Source of the DNA: Voacanga thouarsii
Lineage: Eukaryota; Streptophyta; Magnoliopsida; Gentianales; Apocynaceae
Reading direction: 5' to 3'
Assembly (NCBI GenBank): GCA_026120185.1
Contig: JANUWF010001631.1
Location: forward strand, 2,356,001-2,420,000
DNA length: 64,000 nucleotides
The position numbers were made by a program, and so were the translations under genes. The notes under the pieces are model-generated. The model had not been told where the DNA came from and did no database searches. It saw nothing but the letters and a program-made list of their open reading frames with translations. Positions 45,808 to 57,789 of the stretch are shown here, in pieces (the stretch's first letter is position 1; every line of letters starts with the position of its first letter).

Positions 45808-47291
45808 TGATAGGGGCTAAATTCATCATTATTTTACTAGTTATTTGAGGTTGTTTTGAGATACTTTTATTGTAATAACTAGGCATACTCCTTCCTATTT
45901 GACATTTTGATTGTAAAAATTATTTTTGACAAGTTTATGCAGATTTTAAGTTGATTTCTAGCAAAAAGTGAAAGATTCCAGATTGGAGTCGGTGCCAAGT
46001 CCAGTTAAGGCACCAGGTCTATTCTGGAAAAGTAGTAATTTTGAGGAGAAACATATTCGACCTGGTGTCAAGTGGGTCGAATGGACCCAGCGCCAAGTCC
46101 ATTCTGATCAATGTCGGTGGGTTTTCCTTTTCAGAGTAGATTTTGACAATTTCAGTTTGATTCTTTTGGGAACTCTTTCAACAATGGAAAAGGACTCTTG
46201 TACACACATTTTGGAAATTAGAACTTCTATAAATACAATAGAATAACATTCTACAAAGGAGTTTTCATGGTTTTCAATTCTTCAACATAATATCTTTAGA
46301 AAACTCCTAGAGAAACACCAAGATTTAGGAGGATCAAGGAGAATTCTTGGAGAAGAAGAGGAAGTTACTCAAAAAGGTATCAAGGAAGAAGAAGAAGGCT
46401 TACTTGTCTATGAGTGGTTTCTTTTTCTCTTCTTTATAGTTTATTAACAATTTGAGATTAATTTTGTAATTGTTTTTAGAGGATATTCTTTTGGATTCAT
46501 AATTCTGTATTGATTTTAGCTCTTGGATCAATTTATTGTTATTCTTGGTATTTGATTTCTTGAGCGTAATATCTTTTCGGATTGATTAGTTCTCTTCTAA
46601 TTAACTTGCAAAACAATGTTAGGAGAGAATGGCTAACTAATTAACTCAATACTAGTTATTCTTAACTTGCTTGAAAAAGAAGTTAAAGGTAAAGACTAAG
46701 TAATCAAAGATTGGTTGATGATTGCTAGAATATAGATTCATTGACTAATTTTATATTTTAAATCACCTAGAATATAAGGATTTATATAAGAATTTATTTT
46801 AATGCATCTTTTGGGTAAATTGGTTAAGACAGAATATGTTCACTAATTTTACTAGAAGATAATAATTCTATGGATTGCAAATAAAGTGGGTCTAATTTAA
46901 TCCTTCATGATGCCAATATAATAATTAATTGAGAGAATAGCTAGTTAGTCATTATTGTGTATTCATGGATTTCTATCTATTACATATCTTTTCTCTTTGT
47001 CCTCACTCCTTGATTATCCTTGTGACTTTTCATGTGTAACTTGATTTTCTCTAGTATATTAGGTTAGTAGGCTATTTATTTCTATTCCTTTATTTTGTTG
47101 GCTAAACAATAAAAATTTGAGTAAAGGAAATCTGGAGCCTAAGTTCTCGTGGATTCGATACTTTCTAGTCCATATACTATACGATAGGTATTCTTGCCTG
47201 TATGTGTGGTTTTAGTGGTTAGCATTTTATTAAAGCTTGAGTGATTCTGTAATTTATTGGTAATATTTTCTACACTAAAAAACATGTATCA
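45808..47291 (+). mobile_element. LARD C 3' LTR, 1484 bp
   Basis: It starts TGATAGGGGCTAAATTC and ends AACATGTATCA, followed by gtgat (47292-47296), which pairs with gcgat at 25310-25314. U3 palindromic modules lie at 45985-46110 and the TATA box at 46228-46235. It is the only LARD LTR here that is complete and uninterrupted with both termini canonical. Confidence 0.95.
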
Positions 47292-48040
47292 GTGATGAAG
47301 TACTCAAACCCCCTCTATCTAGTGTAGACAAATAACCACACTATCAGTGTGAACAAGGCTTAATATTTCGTTGGCTCTATCCGCCTTTTGGGTAAAAGAC
47401 CTTTATTTTTCCTATAAGGCAAGATTCATATTGATGCCAAATTTCCAATCTCAAGGAGCCCAAAGGCCCATCATGGATTAACCTCTAAATCTTGGTTAAG
47501 TTTATATGACCCAAACTTACATAATAAAGATATGAGTCATTGGCATTATTCTTTCTCTTCCTACTTAAAGGTTCACTTTGACCGTTATTAAAATGATTGT
47601 TAATAGGGCTATTGAAGAACAAATTTTTGTATATGTGCCCAGTACATAAAACTTCTCCATTTCTACTAATAGTGACATCAGAATGGAAAAAAAATAGAAT
47701 AGCTATGATTTATAAGTTTTATAACTAAAATTAAATTCTGCCTAAAACTAGACACTTATAAAATATTCTTCAAAACAACTATTCGATTATAATAAAAAAA
47801 TAATTTCTAACTCTCCTACTGCTAGGACCCATACTTGTGCTCCATTTCCCATGCATAAACTATGTTTACCCTTCTGGAGTCTTTTTATCTTTCTAAACCC
47901 CCTGTAAGGAGTTGCAAATATGATTAGTGACTCTAGAATCAACAATCTAAGTGGAAGTTGATCCAACCATTGATATAGACTCGAGATAAAAATGTTACAT
48001 GTGGGGTTTTTCTTAGCCTGAAGATCTGGACACTCCTTTT
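47292..48040 (-). pseudogene. Copia G protease and integrase N-terminus (broken)
   Basis: On the minus strand this holds the retropepsin region, read as LESLIIFATPYRGFRKIKR (the family form is DSGATDHICN..GF, so the catalytic DSG is lost). It is followed by QKGKHSLCMGNGAQVWVLAV and the GAG-pre-integrase segment. It aligns throughout with copia F 57060-57730. At 47297 it joins the integrase core at 25314 across the LARD C insertion. Many stops are present. Confidence 0.82.
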
Positions 48041-48807
48041 TCAGTGTCACCTCTTCCCACATTTGAAACACTTGCCTTTGGGTTTATCTTTGGGTTGGGA
48101 CTTAGGCTACACGGTTGGATTACCCATCTTCTTCTTGAACTTTTTGGGCTTTGGCCCAGTTCTCGAAGAAGAAGCCTTAGCAATCATATTCTTAGACTGT
48201 GGCTTCACAACCTTCTCCGCCACCTAGAGCTCTTTCATTAACTCGGTTAAACCCATGTTTAACTTGTTCATGTTGTAGTTCAACTTAAATTAAGTAAAAA
48301 AGCCCGGGAAAGACTCGAGAACCATATCTACTTAGCTCTTGTGGTCAATCACAGCCCCCAAGACTTCTGCTTCTTGAAAAGTAACAATAATTTTGAGCAT
48401 ATGCTCTCTAACTGATGCTCCCACTCAGCCATATTGTTATTGATGATAGTTCAAAGCACCTCCTACCTTGCGGGCCAGCTCTTGTCAATGAACATCATGG
48501 TTAATAACGTGCTGAGGTTGTAAGCAGTGGTTATATGCTCATGTTTAGACTGGAGCACATTAGATATAAAGGCTAACATATAGTAACAAGTCATTTCATC
48601 AGCCTTCTTCCATGCCTTTTCAGCCTCTCGCTCCTCTGCTCTAGAACCCTCCTTGATAATGGGGTAGGCTTCCTAAAGGACATACTTATACTCCTCAACG
48701 GTGAGTATTATGTCTAAGTTCCTTTTCTAGTCTACATAATTTGGTCCTGTTAACTTATTCTCATGGAGAATAACGGCCAAATGACTGAAAGAAACTCCAT
48801 CAACCAT
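48041..48807 (-). pseudogene. Copia G gag (broken)
   Basis: The start codon is at 48805-48807 (MVDGVSFSHLAVI), followed by LHENKLTGPNYVD, a stop in place of the tryptophan found in copia F (DWKRNL), and EEYKYVL. The rest follows the F gag order to a damaged zinc knuckle (about 48070-48010, FQMWEEVTLKKECPDL). Copia gag binds RNA and forms particles. The product is non-functional. Confidence 0.82.
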
Positions 48808-49387
48808 TTTTGAAAATAAAAAATAAAAGAAAAAACTTAGTTTGTGAAAAATAAATAATTTGTGCACTTTATCCTCATATTAAAACTGATAATAGTTAAT
48901 CATATCGCTATTATCCTTAATATAATTCATTTAGCTGTTAGGAGATCTGACATAGCTTCTTGGGAAGATTAATTATTTCCTAAGCAAAATGTGATAACCA
49001 CCAGAAATTAATTTACTTTCTAGGTAATGATCTAGAAGATAACTCCATCTATGGGATGGTCATTTCTTCTCATTTCCTATGGACATATCTTACACTATAA
49101 CCTCCAACAAGGGCTGACCGATCATAATACGTGTCCCAGGTTATTAATTACTTCATTCCATTAGTTTTAGAACCTTATGGTATCTCTATCCTATATCGGT
49201 TCACTCCCAAGGTTACGCAATGAGACCCACGATCTCTAATGGGGACTGTAACGAAAGTCATGGTGCCGTTGTAACCCCTTTCCCATTTAGTCTTTTAAAA
49301 GCAAGGATTTTTCTTAGAAAAATATCCTTTGAAAATTTCCATTAAGTTCTCTCTTAACTTCAAAATAAAATGTCCAAACCTATAAAA

Positions 49388-49419
49388 TCTCTATGTCAAG
49401 GTTTATGCCCTTTAAGAGA
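49388..49419. other. Leader stem-loop 1a (copia G)
   Basis: TCTCT ... AAGG ... CCTT ... AGAGA forms an outer 5-bp stem and an inner 4-bp stem. The same arrangement occurs at 49594-49629 and twice in copia F (59151-59190, 59262-59301). Confidence 0.7.
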
Positions 49420-49489
49420 CATTTCCATTGATTAATTTTATTTATGTTAAAAACTTAATAATTTCAAAATTTTTCATTAAAAATTTCTA

Positions 49490-49503
49490 GAGACTTTGGT
49501 CTC
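49490..49503. other. Leader stem-loop 2 (copia G)
   Basis: GAGAC-TTTG-GTCTC is a perfect 5-bp stem with a four-base loop. Copia F has GTGAGAC-TTTG-GTCTCAC at 59367-59384. Confidence 0.75.
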
Positions 49504-49593
49504 CAGTTTTATTTTGATAAAAATAATTTTCCTTTGAAAAATAAATTAAAATGATTATCCTTTTTTACTCACAAAAATATCTAAATCCAAAAT

Positions 49594-49629
49594 ATTCTCT
49601 ATGCCAAGGATAAAATCCTTTAAGAGAAT
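49594..49629. other. Leader stem-loop 1b (copia G)
   Basis: ATTCTCT pairs with AGAGAAT, and inside it AAGGAT pairs with ATCCTT around AAA. Both stems are perfect, with short bulges between them. Confidence 0.8.
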
Positions 49630-50451
49630 GTTTTAAGCTAAAATTAATCATTTAATTAGAGAAAAAAAAAATTCTTGTCAAAAATTTCCAAAAACTTTGG
49701 TCTTTGAGAAAACGTGCACATAGGTACTTAAAAGAAAAATAGCATCCTAAAAAACAAGAAACGTTTTCATACTTATCTATTCTTTTAACCTAAGTTCCCA
49801 AATAATAGAATTAAACTCATTAATTAATTTAAAATATTATTTTTCATGCAAAATATTCTAAAAATATTATCTATGCAAAATTAATAACTTCACCTAGTAT
49901 GGGACCCAAAACGAAAAAGAAAATTGCATAAAATTACACGAAAAATAATTAATCTTCCATGGTCTTCAAGCACCCAACTGCACTGGATCAAAAACCATCT
50001 GAACCATCGACCCACTGACTGGACCAACCTGCTGACTAGACCAACCTGCAACCTAGCAACCCAAGACCTACTCGCGACCTGGTCAAAACATGACCAAGCC
50101 ATAAGAGGCACATACCATGCCACTGCCAGCTTGAATGCCCAGCCACAGCTCAGTTTTACCCCTCCTAGCGACTTGTCCTTCAGGAAGTTGGCGGTTTAAT
50201 TGACGACTCGGCTTTTGGTCGGCTTTTGGTCGGCTTCTTTTTCATCTTTCTGTGGCATTTGCAATTGTGATTTGATTACAGATTTCAATAGAAATCAACC
50301 AAAACAACATAAAAATGCCTATACCTTTAATTACAGGCTCACATGATCACTATGAAAGCCATTAAATTAAATTACATAGGGTCCTAAACCTTAACCGTAA
50401 GGCTTGCAGTTGATCTACCCATACTAGAAAATACAAAGGTTCGCTGACAAC

Positions 50452-52009
50452 TGAAAGGGCCTAAATTAGTCATATTTTTCTTAGTTATTTAAGGCTATTT
50501 TGTGATATATTCTGTTCAATAACTAGTCATATTGATTCATATTTGAGAATTTATCCTTGGAAAGATATTTTGTTCATTGTTGCAGATTTTAGGGGTAAAA
50601 CAAGGAAAAAACGTCGCAAAATAGAACATAGGTGGCACCGGCCAAGGCAGAGGAACCGGCACCTGCCACACACTGTTAGCAGGCACTCCGAGGCGACAAA
50701 AAATTGTTAAAATAGGACCGGAATAGAACCAAACCGACACCGGCTCTAGTAGCTAAGGCGGCGCCGGCAATACTCTGGGAAATGTTGCATGGAAATCAAG
50801 AAAAAATCGACAAACGACTGAAGAAATAGAACACAATTGGCGTCAGCTCCAGCAGCCAAGGCGGCGCCGACTGTGCCCTAAGGGTAAGGCAGTGACTTGA
50901 TTTTTCTACGCGTTTTTGGTAATCTACAGAATTTTAGTATCTTCGTACTTCTACTCGGCCAAGAACCTTGTACCAATAAGTTTAGGCACTTCCTAAACCT
51001 ATAAATAGATGGAAAACACAAGAAAAAAAGGGAGAATTCATATATCATCATAGAAAATCACTCAAATCAAGGAGGAATTTCACCAAAATCAAGCAGGGTT
51101 GTACAAGAATGTCTTCAAAGGAAAAAGAAGGAGGCTTGTCTATGAGTGCTTTCTTTTACTTTGTTATCTTTTTCTTAAACAATGATGTTTTAATTGTTTT
51201 ATTGTAATTTGACATTATTTGAGGTATTCATGATTTTTAGAGTACTTGATCTTTTGATTAATTGATTGTTCTTCTTGGTATTTAATTACTTGAGCTTATT
51301 ACAAGATTAATTAGTTAGTTCTTTCCATTAACTCACTGAGACCAAAGAGGTTGATGGTGATTGCAATTTATTAATTTCATATTTGTTGTCTGTTAACTCG
51401 CCGAGACTAAGGGGGTTAATTGCTAAGAACTGGGTAATTAAAGGTTAATTGATGTTTGCCGAGACCAAGGATTCATTGGTTAGCTTCATGCTTTAAGTTT
51501 GTCGAGACCAAGGAAATTTAATCAAGAATTGTGTTTATTGCATCTTTTAGGTGAATTAGTTGAGACGATACCAAGTGATTCTAATTTATTTAGAAAATAG
51601 TGATTTCATGGATTGAAAAAGAAGTGAATCTATCTTAATCCTTCATGATTCTAAGAGAATAGTTAATTATGATAGTGATTAAGTCCTTTAAGATCATGTT
51701 TGTCAAAATAATGGTTTGAGTTACATAATTCTCCATCATTGACATGTATATATTCTTTTATTTTCTTTTATTTTTATTTTATTTTTATTTTTATTTGTTT
51801 TTCACTTTATTGAGCCGGTTAAACAATGAAAGAAAAGTGATTAATGCATACTTGTTCATGGAGAATCGACACTCGTTTGAACCCTATGCTATGTTAATGA
51901 TGAGTACGCTTGCTCATATGTGTAATTTAGGATTAACGTTTTAATTTAAACTTGATTGGAAATGTGCTTATTTTTTATATGATTTTTAAACCTAAATAAA
52001 TACGCATCA
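50452..52009 (+). mobile_element. Solo LTR of a LARD-related family, 1558 bp
   Basis: It starts TGAAAGGGCCTAAATTAGTC and ends TACGCATCA, flanked by a perfect duplication acaac (50447-50451 and 52010-52014) inside the copia G leader. Start, TATA box (51000-51007), purine-rich transcribed segment and TTAATTGATTG-type 3' half follow the LARD LTR plan, but the sequence is clearly different. The U3 region has its own GC palindromes (50630-50880, for example CGGCGCCG at 50759-50766). No internal region exists. Confidence 0.9.
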
Positions 52010-52082
52010 ACAACAATCTAACACAATTCGATCTTGTTATTTTCACTTAACTAGCATGCATACTAAGCCATAAAATTGACAT

Positions 52083-52094
52083 GCTCTGATACTA
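52083..52094 (-). other. Primer-binding site of copia G (initiator Met tRNA)
   Basis: The complement reads TAGTATCAGAGC, one change from the initiator tRNA-Met complement TGGTATCAGAGC. It lies two bases from the LTR end. Confidence 0.88.
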
Positions 52095-52096
52095 AT

Positions 52097-52943
52097 TGAA
52101 GGCATAAATGACAAAAACAACAAACAAAAATATGAAAACAACGCAGCAAAAGCACATATACCTCTGTGGTTTTTAACTATTCGCGATGGCTGAACTAACA
52201 TAATTGTTCGATCCATTTTTGGCTACAAGCTTGAAGCCTCTAGTTCTACTCTCAGTGTCTCTGGTTGTTGTCCAGTAAGCCTACCACTCTTGTCTCATCC
52301 ACGCAAAGCTCTCAGCCTTCAAGAATATGACCGGTGCCTGAACCCTCGATGAAAGGCAACTAGAAAGAAGGAGGATGGTATTTGAACAATCTCCTTACAA
52401 TCTGCTAAAAAGCAATCTCAAGAGACAATGGTTCTTTGTTCTTATGTTTTCCAAAAGCACATGGTTAACACACACACAGATCCCCAAAGAGAAAAACGGT
52501 GAGAGAGAAAAACTATCAAGCTCTACCCTTCTTTCAGTATGCTCTAATCTCCTTTGATAACCCTCATTAGCTAACAAGCAGTTCCCTAATCATATTAGAA
52601 AACTTCTCAGAAAATATCACCCGATCTTTTTTTGCTATCCACGGGGATTCAAAACTAGAACTAAATAGAAAAGAGCCTAATATTTGTGGTCCACATCCGG
52701 TTACGCCTTGAACGAACCAAGACTTAACCAATGGGACTATGGTCCATTCAATTAGATTAAGCTTTTAATTAAATTAATTATCCCTAGGCCTATAAGAACC
52801 TAATAACTAAATTAATTAAATAATCTAAATGGACCAGATTAATTCTCAAGCCTTTTACCTAATTCAAACCAGGTCAATTCTTAATTATTCAACCTGGGCT
52901 ACAACCCTAACTAATTAGTTAACCAATTGAAATAGGATATTAA
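52097..52943 (-). mobile_element. Copia G 5' LTR, 3' part
   Basis: The LTR ends (minus strand) TTTATGCCTTCA at 52097. It runs up to 52943, where copia F is inserted; the remainder should lie beyond F, off the right edge. It is 847 bp and AT-rich, and I see no gene. Bases 52939-52943 (attaa) are the expected left target duplication of F. Confidence 0.75.
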
Positions 52944-54684
52944 TGAAGGATCAAAACAGAAAACATCAAAGAAAATGTAGCGAAAATTTTTCAATTTTCC
53001 AAGCCACATATAGGAGAGAGTACTTACTTTTCTTTATTGGTCGCGAATTAACTAATGAAGGGTCAGGTTGCGCTGGAACTTGCAATAGAAGGGGAGAAGA
53101 AGGTGCCTGTGGTTGGACCGGTATTCCCGCCAATCTTCTACTCCTACGTATCAAGCGTCTCCAAACATCCTCTCTTCGTCTTTCGGAGTATGACTTTGTC
53201 TTATTCTTGGGTTAGCTTGGTGAAGGCTCCTTCCTTAGATATTCAAAATATCTCCAAGAGAGAAAGAAGAGAAGCATGAGAACAAGAGAAAGAGACGGCA
53301 CACTCGAGAGAGTAAGAAAAATCACCATTATTTTTCTCCCACTCTTGCACACCTATTTTCAGCAAGCCTTAGGGCTTGATTAAGCCCTAATGGCTAAAAA
53401 CATTAAACCCCCTAATGGGCTTGGTGCTATGCTCCAAAACCAATCCAAGACTGGCACAATCCTCTAAATTACTTAATTACCTTTTTTGGGCTTCACTAAA
53501 TACCTAAGACTAATTAATTAATTCTAATTGGACACTTATTATATGCCAACAAATATCAGCCCAATTAATTAATTTATTCCAACTCAATTCTCTTAATTAA
53601 TTAATTATCTTTTCTAGGCCTTATAAAAAAGTCAAGACTAATTAAGTAATTCGAATTGGACTCTTAGAATAAATTTTATTCTCTTCCATATAATTATCAG
53701 TTAAGCCCAGATTGTGTCTAAACACCACCAAGGTAACTTGAGCTACTCCGGGAACTAAGAGACTTATTATTCATGGCTACTAAAATGATAAAAATATCCT
53801 TACTATTAAATAGCTGTATTTTACCATTTTAAATATTTTCTTTTATCATCATATGAAAATATTGACCCCAAGAATAATATTGCTAAAGCAATGTCTTTGA
53901 CCTGCAGGTGAAATGACGAAAATACCCCTTTATGTACCACCCATCAATAAGACAAGATAAATGTACTAACACCCATCTCAAATGCATCTACCATCCTTAG
54001 ATCTTTAGTCCGATAATCCATATCTCACTCGAATGTACTTACTTATCATTGGAAGCTACTCAAAAGCACACATTCTAGAGTCACATTCCTTGGCCCTGGA
54101 TTATTAGATTGTTCTGGACAATCATAATGGAGTAATTTAACTTCACAAAGTGAAGTATAGAAACTTTATTACATGAGAACGTGTTAGCTAACTAGAGTAA
54201 TACACCCAACGTATAAGGTTAGTGATCTCACAAAATAAATCTCATCCAACATACATCAAAGTACAAGACCCTAGCTTCACTAGACCACCAACTCATACTC
54301 AAGTAAGAAGGTATAGTACTTTAAGTGAGACCACTACTACATGTCCAGTTCTACATATTCGATATACACTAATGCCAATTATGTGAGTAAACTACTTACT
54401 GATTCTAGGTAAACCATTTTTCATTAGAACTCATGGCATAATAGTCTTATCTTGATGAAATGCCCGGTTCCATCAAATAACTAAGAACTAAATTTTACTT
54501 ATATGATAAGTACCCATGGTCTATACCTTATGTAAAGAATAACCCAACACATAGACTATTACTTGTCATACTTAGAACTTAAATGTGCAATAATATAAGA
54601 AACAAACTAAATTGAAAGAATAAACATTTTTATTGCAATATATTTACACCAAATACATAGTCTTTGAGGGCATACTTTCCAACA
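52944..54684 (-). mobile_element. Copia F 3' LTR, 1741 bp
   Basis: On the minus strand it starts TGTTGGAAAGTATGCCCTC at 54684 next to the PPT and ends TTTGATCCTTCA at 52944. Its 3' part matches the 5' LTR fragment 60231-61025 with noticeable divergence and only small indels. Length and start are those of Angela-like copia elements. A 75-codon frame at 53055-53279 on the plus strand is also open in the other LTR (60372-60602), but I see no known domain in it. Confidence 0.9.
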
Positions 54685-54696
54685 ATCTCCCACTTG
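54685..54696 (-). other. Polypurine tract of copia F
   Basis: The complement reads CAAGTGGGAGAT, directly before the 3' LTR start; this form is common in Ty1/copia elements. Confidence 0.88.
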
Positions 54697-54699
54697 CAC

Positions 54700-56210
54700 T
54701 ATAAAGACTAAGAAAGTCCATAAGTGCTTACCCCTATGATATCATAGTGTCTGTGAAACCAATTTTTTTGTCAAAGGCTTGGAAAAGGGATCTGCCAGAT
54801 TGTTAACAGAGAAAATTTGATCAACCCCTCCCGTTCCTAGATGTACTCCCCAATGAGGTGATACTTCCTCTCTATGTGCTTACCCTTCTTTTGGCTTCGA
54901 GGTTCCTTGCATTGTGACACTGCTCCAGTGTTCACAATAAATTGTAACAGGCCTGTCCATGTGCAATTCCACTCCAAGTTCTGTGAGGAACTTCTAGAGC
55001 CACACAGCTTCTTTCGAAGCTTCTGTAGCAACAACATACTCAGCTTCCATGATAGAATCAACAATGCAGGATTGCTTGATACTTATTCATAAAATAGTTC
55101 TTCCAGAGAAAGTGAAGACATATCCACTAGTGAATTTTCTTTTCTCTTTATCTACCGAGAAGTTTGAGTCTATGTAACTGGTAGGAACCAAATCATCACT
55201 AGGATATACAAGCATATAATCTCTCATTTCCTTCAGATATTTGAGTATATGCTTGACGGCTTGCCAGTGAGATATCTACTAACCTTGCCTACTACAAAGT
55301 AGATATCTGGTCTAGTACAAAGCATAGCATACATGAGACTTCTCACAGCCGAAGCATAAGGGATTCTGCTCATTTTCTGCTTGTCTTCCTATGTCTGAGA
55401 ACACTGCTTGGAAGATTAAAATAATCCATATCTAAAGGGTATAATAGCTCATTTACATTGATTCATGCTGTACTTAACTAATATCTTGTCAATATAAGCA
55501 GTCTGGGATAAGCCTAACATTCTCTGCTCCCTATCTCTAAGAAGCTTAATACCTTGAATGTAGCTAGCTTCTCCCATGTCTTTCATGCTAAATTGACTAG
55601 ATAGCCAAATCTTAATGGATGACAATGTCCTTACATTATTTCCAATAACTAAAATGTCATCTATGTAAAATACCAAGAAAATCACTTTGCCACTGTCTGA
55701 TTTTCTATACCCACGTGGTTCATCCACGTTTTGAATGAAACCATAAGCTTTTATAGTTTTATTAAAACGTATGCTCCATGCTCATGATGCTTGCTTAAGT
55801 CTGTAGATAGACTTTTTAACCTTATAGACCATTTGTTCTTGACCTCTAGCAACAAAACCTTCTGACTGGGATATATAGATGTCTTCGCTAAGATAGCTAT
55901 TTAAGAAGGTCATCTTGACATCCATCTGCCATATCTCATAGTCATAATGACATACGACGGCTAAGAGAATGTCTACTAGTGAAAAGGTTTCTTATAATCG
56001 ATCCTTTCTTTCTGAGTATAACCTTTAGCAACCAACCTTACTTTATAAGTTTCAACTTTTCCATCCACATCTCTCTTCCTCTTGTATACCCACTTACACC
56101 TAATGAATTTTATCCCACTAGGCATAGTGACAAGATTCTAGACCTAATTGAGGTATATAAACTCAATCTCGGCATTCATAGCTAGTTTCCATATATCTAC
56201 ATCAGCAACA
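54700..56210 (-). pseudogene. Copia F reverse transcriptase and RNase H
   Basis: The RT core is readable in one frame from about 55935 to 55449. It has MDVKMTFLNSYLSEDIYISQ (first catalytic aspartate), VYKVKKSIYRLKQAS, a stop where an arginine CGA is usual, then FYIDDILVIGNN (the paired catalytic aspartates) and FSMKDMGEASYIQGIKLLRD. RNase H is fragmentary: AEYVVATEASKEAVWL near 55048-55000, then an SKHIERKYHLI-like end at 54850-54880 (open 54837-55064 in another frame). It would copy element RNA into DNA. Stops and frameshifts in the thumb and RNase H parts prevent a full product. Confidence 0.9.
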
Positions 56211-56621
56211 ATAATGACCTCCTCGTATCTAGTAGGATTTTGTTCCTGATGATCAAAGACTAGATCATAGATCTCTCTGGTCTACTTTTTTTGGAACTCT
56301 TGTGATCCTTCTACTATGACAAGGCTCAGTTTGTATAGGAACATCCGATAGTGTTTCTCTTGGTTCCTCAATCAGGGTGTTAGAAGTACCCAAACTTGAA
56401 TCAGTGACCAACTTCTCTTATAAGACTATTCTACTTGAATCCGTGGTGGATGTAACTTGTTCATCCTCTAAGTAACTAGCATTAGTACTAACAAGTACCT
56501 TATGCTCTTAAGGATAATAGAAATATCCACTTCCTGTTCCTTTTAGATACCCAACAAAGTAACATAACTGTAATCTTGGTTCTAGCTTACTTCCGTTTGT
56601 CAGCACATAAGCTGAACAACC

Positions 56622-57116
56622 CTATATCTTGACATGGTTCAGACTGTGCTTTCGTCTAGTCCACATTTCATAGGGTGTCCTAGGTACTAATTTTGAAAGT
56701 ACCAAGTTCAAAACATATGCCGTTGTTTCTAAGGTATACCCCCAAAAAGAAATAGAAAGAGATGTATGACTCATTATGCTTCTGACCATTTCCATCAAAG
56801 TTCTACTTCTTCTCTCAGCTACTCCGTTCTGCTGGGGAGTCCCAGGCATAGTTAACTGAGATACTATACTGTGATGTACCAAGTAATCCTTAATCTCACT
56901 GAGGAGGTACTCTCCACTACGATCCGATCTCAAAGTTTTAATTAATTCACCTGTTTGACGCTTTACTTCAGCCTTAAACTCCTTGAACTTATCAAAAGTG
57001 TCAAATTTATGCCTCATCAGATAAATATAACCAAAACGAGTGTGATCATCTGTGAAAGTGATAAAGTACTCATAGCCTCCCCTAGCTGGTGTAATCATTA
57101 AACCACAAACATCCAT
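56622..57116 (-). CDS. Copia F integrase core (open 164-codon stretch)
   Basis: This is the longest well-conserved pol stretch in the window. The DDE catalytic core is complete: FITFTDDHTRFGYIYLM (first D), IKTLRSDRSGEY (second D), then TPQQNGVAERRSRTLMEMVR (E). It ends TPYEMWTRRKHSLNHVKI before a stop. Integrase inserts the DNA copy into the genome. It is part of a polyprotein, so the internal ATG at 57116 is not a true start and the flanking pol is broken. The same region of copia G is split by LARD C. Confidence is high for family and low for function. Confidence 0.88.
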   Translation of the reverse strand: MDVCGLMITPARGGYEYFITFTDDHTRFGYIYLMRHKFDTFDKFKEFKAEVKRQTGELIKTLRSDRSGEYLLSEIKDYLVHHSIVSQLTMPGTPQQNGVAERRSRTLMEMVRSIMSHTSLSISFWGYTLETTAYVLNLVLSKLVPRTPYEMWTRRKHSLNHVKI

Positions 57117-57367
57117 ATGAACTAGTTCTAGTATTTTTCCATAGCTCTATCTGTCTTTTTGGTAAAGGACCTTTTGATTATTTTACCTTTAAGGTAAGAT
57201 TCACACTAAAGCCATTCTTGCAATCTTAATGAACCTAAAGGCCCATCATAGATTTGTCTTTGAATCCGATTTAGATTTATATGTCCCAATCTTAGATGCC
57301 ACAAATACGAGTCATTTGATATGTCCTTTCTCTTTTTATTATCAAGTTTAGTTTGAATATTGTTTAC

Positions 57368-57725
57368 TTAATTTCTAATAAGATGTATATAAAAGAGATT
57401 TCCATACATGTTTCCTGTACAAATTAAATTACCATATCTTCTGATGGAAATATCAGAATCGAAAGAAACAGAATATCCTTGATTTATCAATTTAGAAACT
57501 ATAATCAAATTCTGTTTAAAATAAGAACTATATAAAATATATTTTAAATCTAACTTCCTATTATAATAAAAAAAAATAAGCTCAAGATCTCCCACTGCTT
57601 CAGCCCATATTCTTGTTCCATTACCTACGTGAAGTCCATGCTTACCCTTATTGAGTCTCCTTGTCCTTTTGAACCCATACAAAGAGTTACAGACATGATC
57701 AGTGGCTCCTGAATCAACTATCTAG
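57368..57725 (-). pseudogene. Copia F protease and GAG-pre-integrase
   Basis: The retropepsin active site DSGATDHVCNSLYGFKR is intact at about 57716-57665, followed by RRLNKGKHGLHVGNGTRIWA. The conserved pre-integrase segment then follows: YSSYFKQNLIIVSKLINQGY and FDSDISI (open to 57368). The aspartic protease would process the Gag-Pol polyprotein. A frame break or stop separates it from gag and from the integrase zinc region (about 57360-57130). Confidence 0.87.
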
Positions 57726-57789
57726 GAAGATGTTGATCCAACTATTAAAATAGACTCTAGGTATAGAGCAATACCTGAAGTAGTCTTGG

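Larger units (their letters stand above)
48808..50451 (-). other. Copia G 5' leader (between gag and PBS)
   Basis: This region of about 1.64 kb corresponds to the untranslated leader, continued at 52010-52082 beyond the solo LTR. Its length and content match the copia F leader (58604-60216). It holds a repeated pair of stem-loops (49388-49419, 49490-49503, 49594-49629, decayed 49690-49704). A short direct repeat CGGCTTTTGGT lies at 50208-50231. I see no gene; a 91-codon plus-strand frame at 49924 has no recognisable features. Confidence 0.72.

Noticed and set aside
51740..51800. T-rich run that yields a phenylalanine/leucine frame
   Set aside because: Low-complexity TTTTATTTTA repeats inside the 3' part of a solo LTR, with no support as a protein.
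52097..52943. Possible host gene fragment in the CT-rich stretch 52190-52330
   Set aside because: It lies between a PBS and copia F with no open frame over 60 codons, no splice-like structure and no known motif. An LTR explanation fits better.
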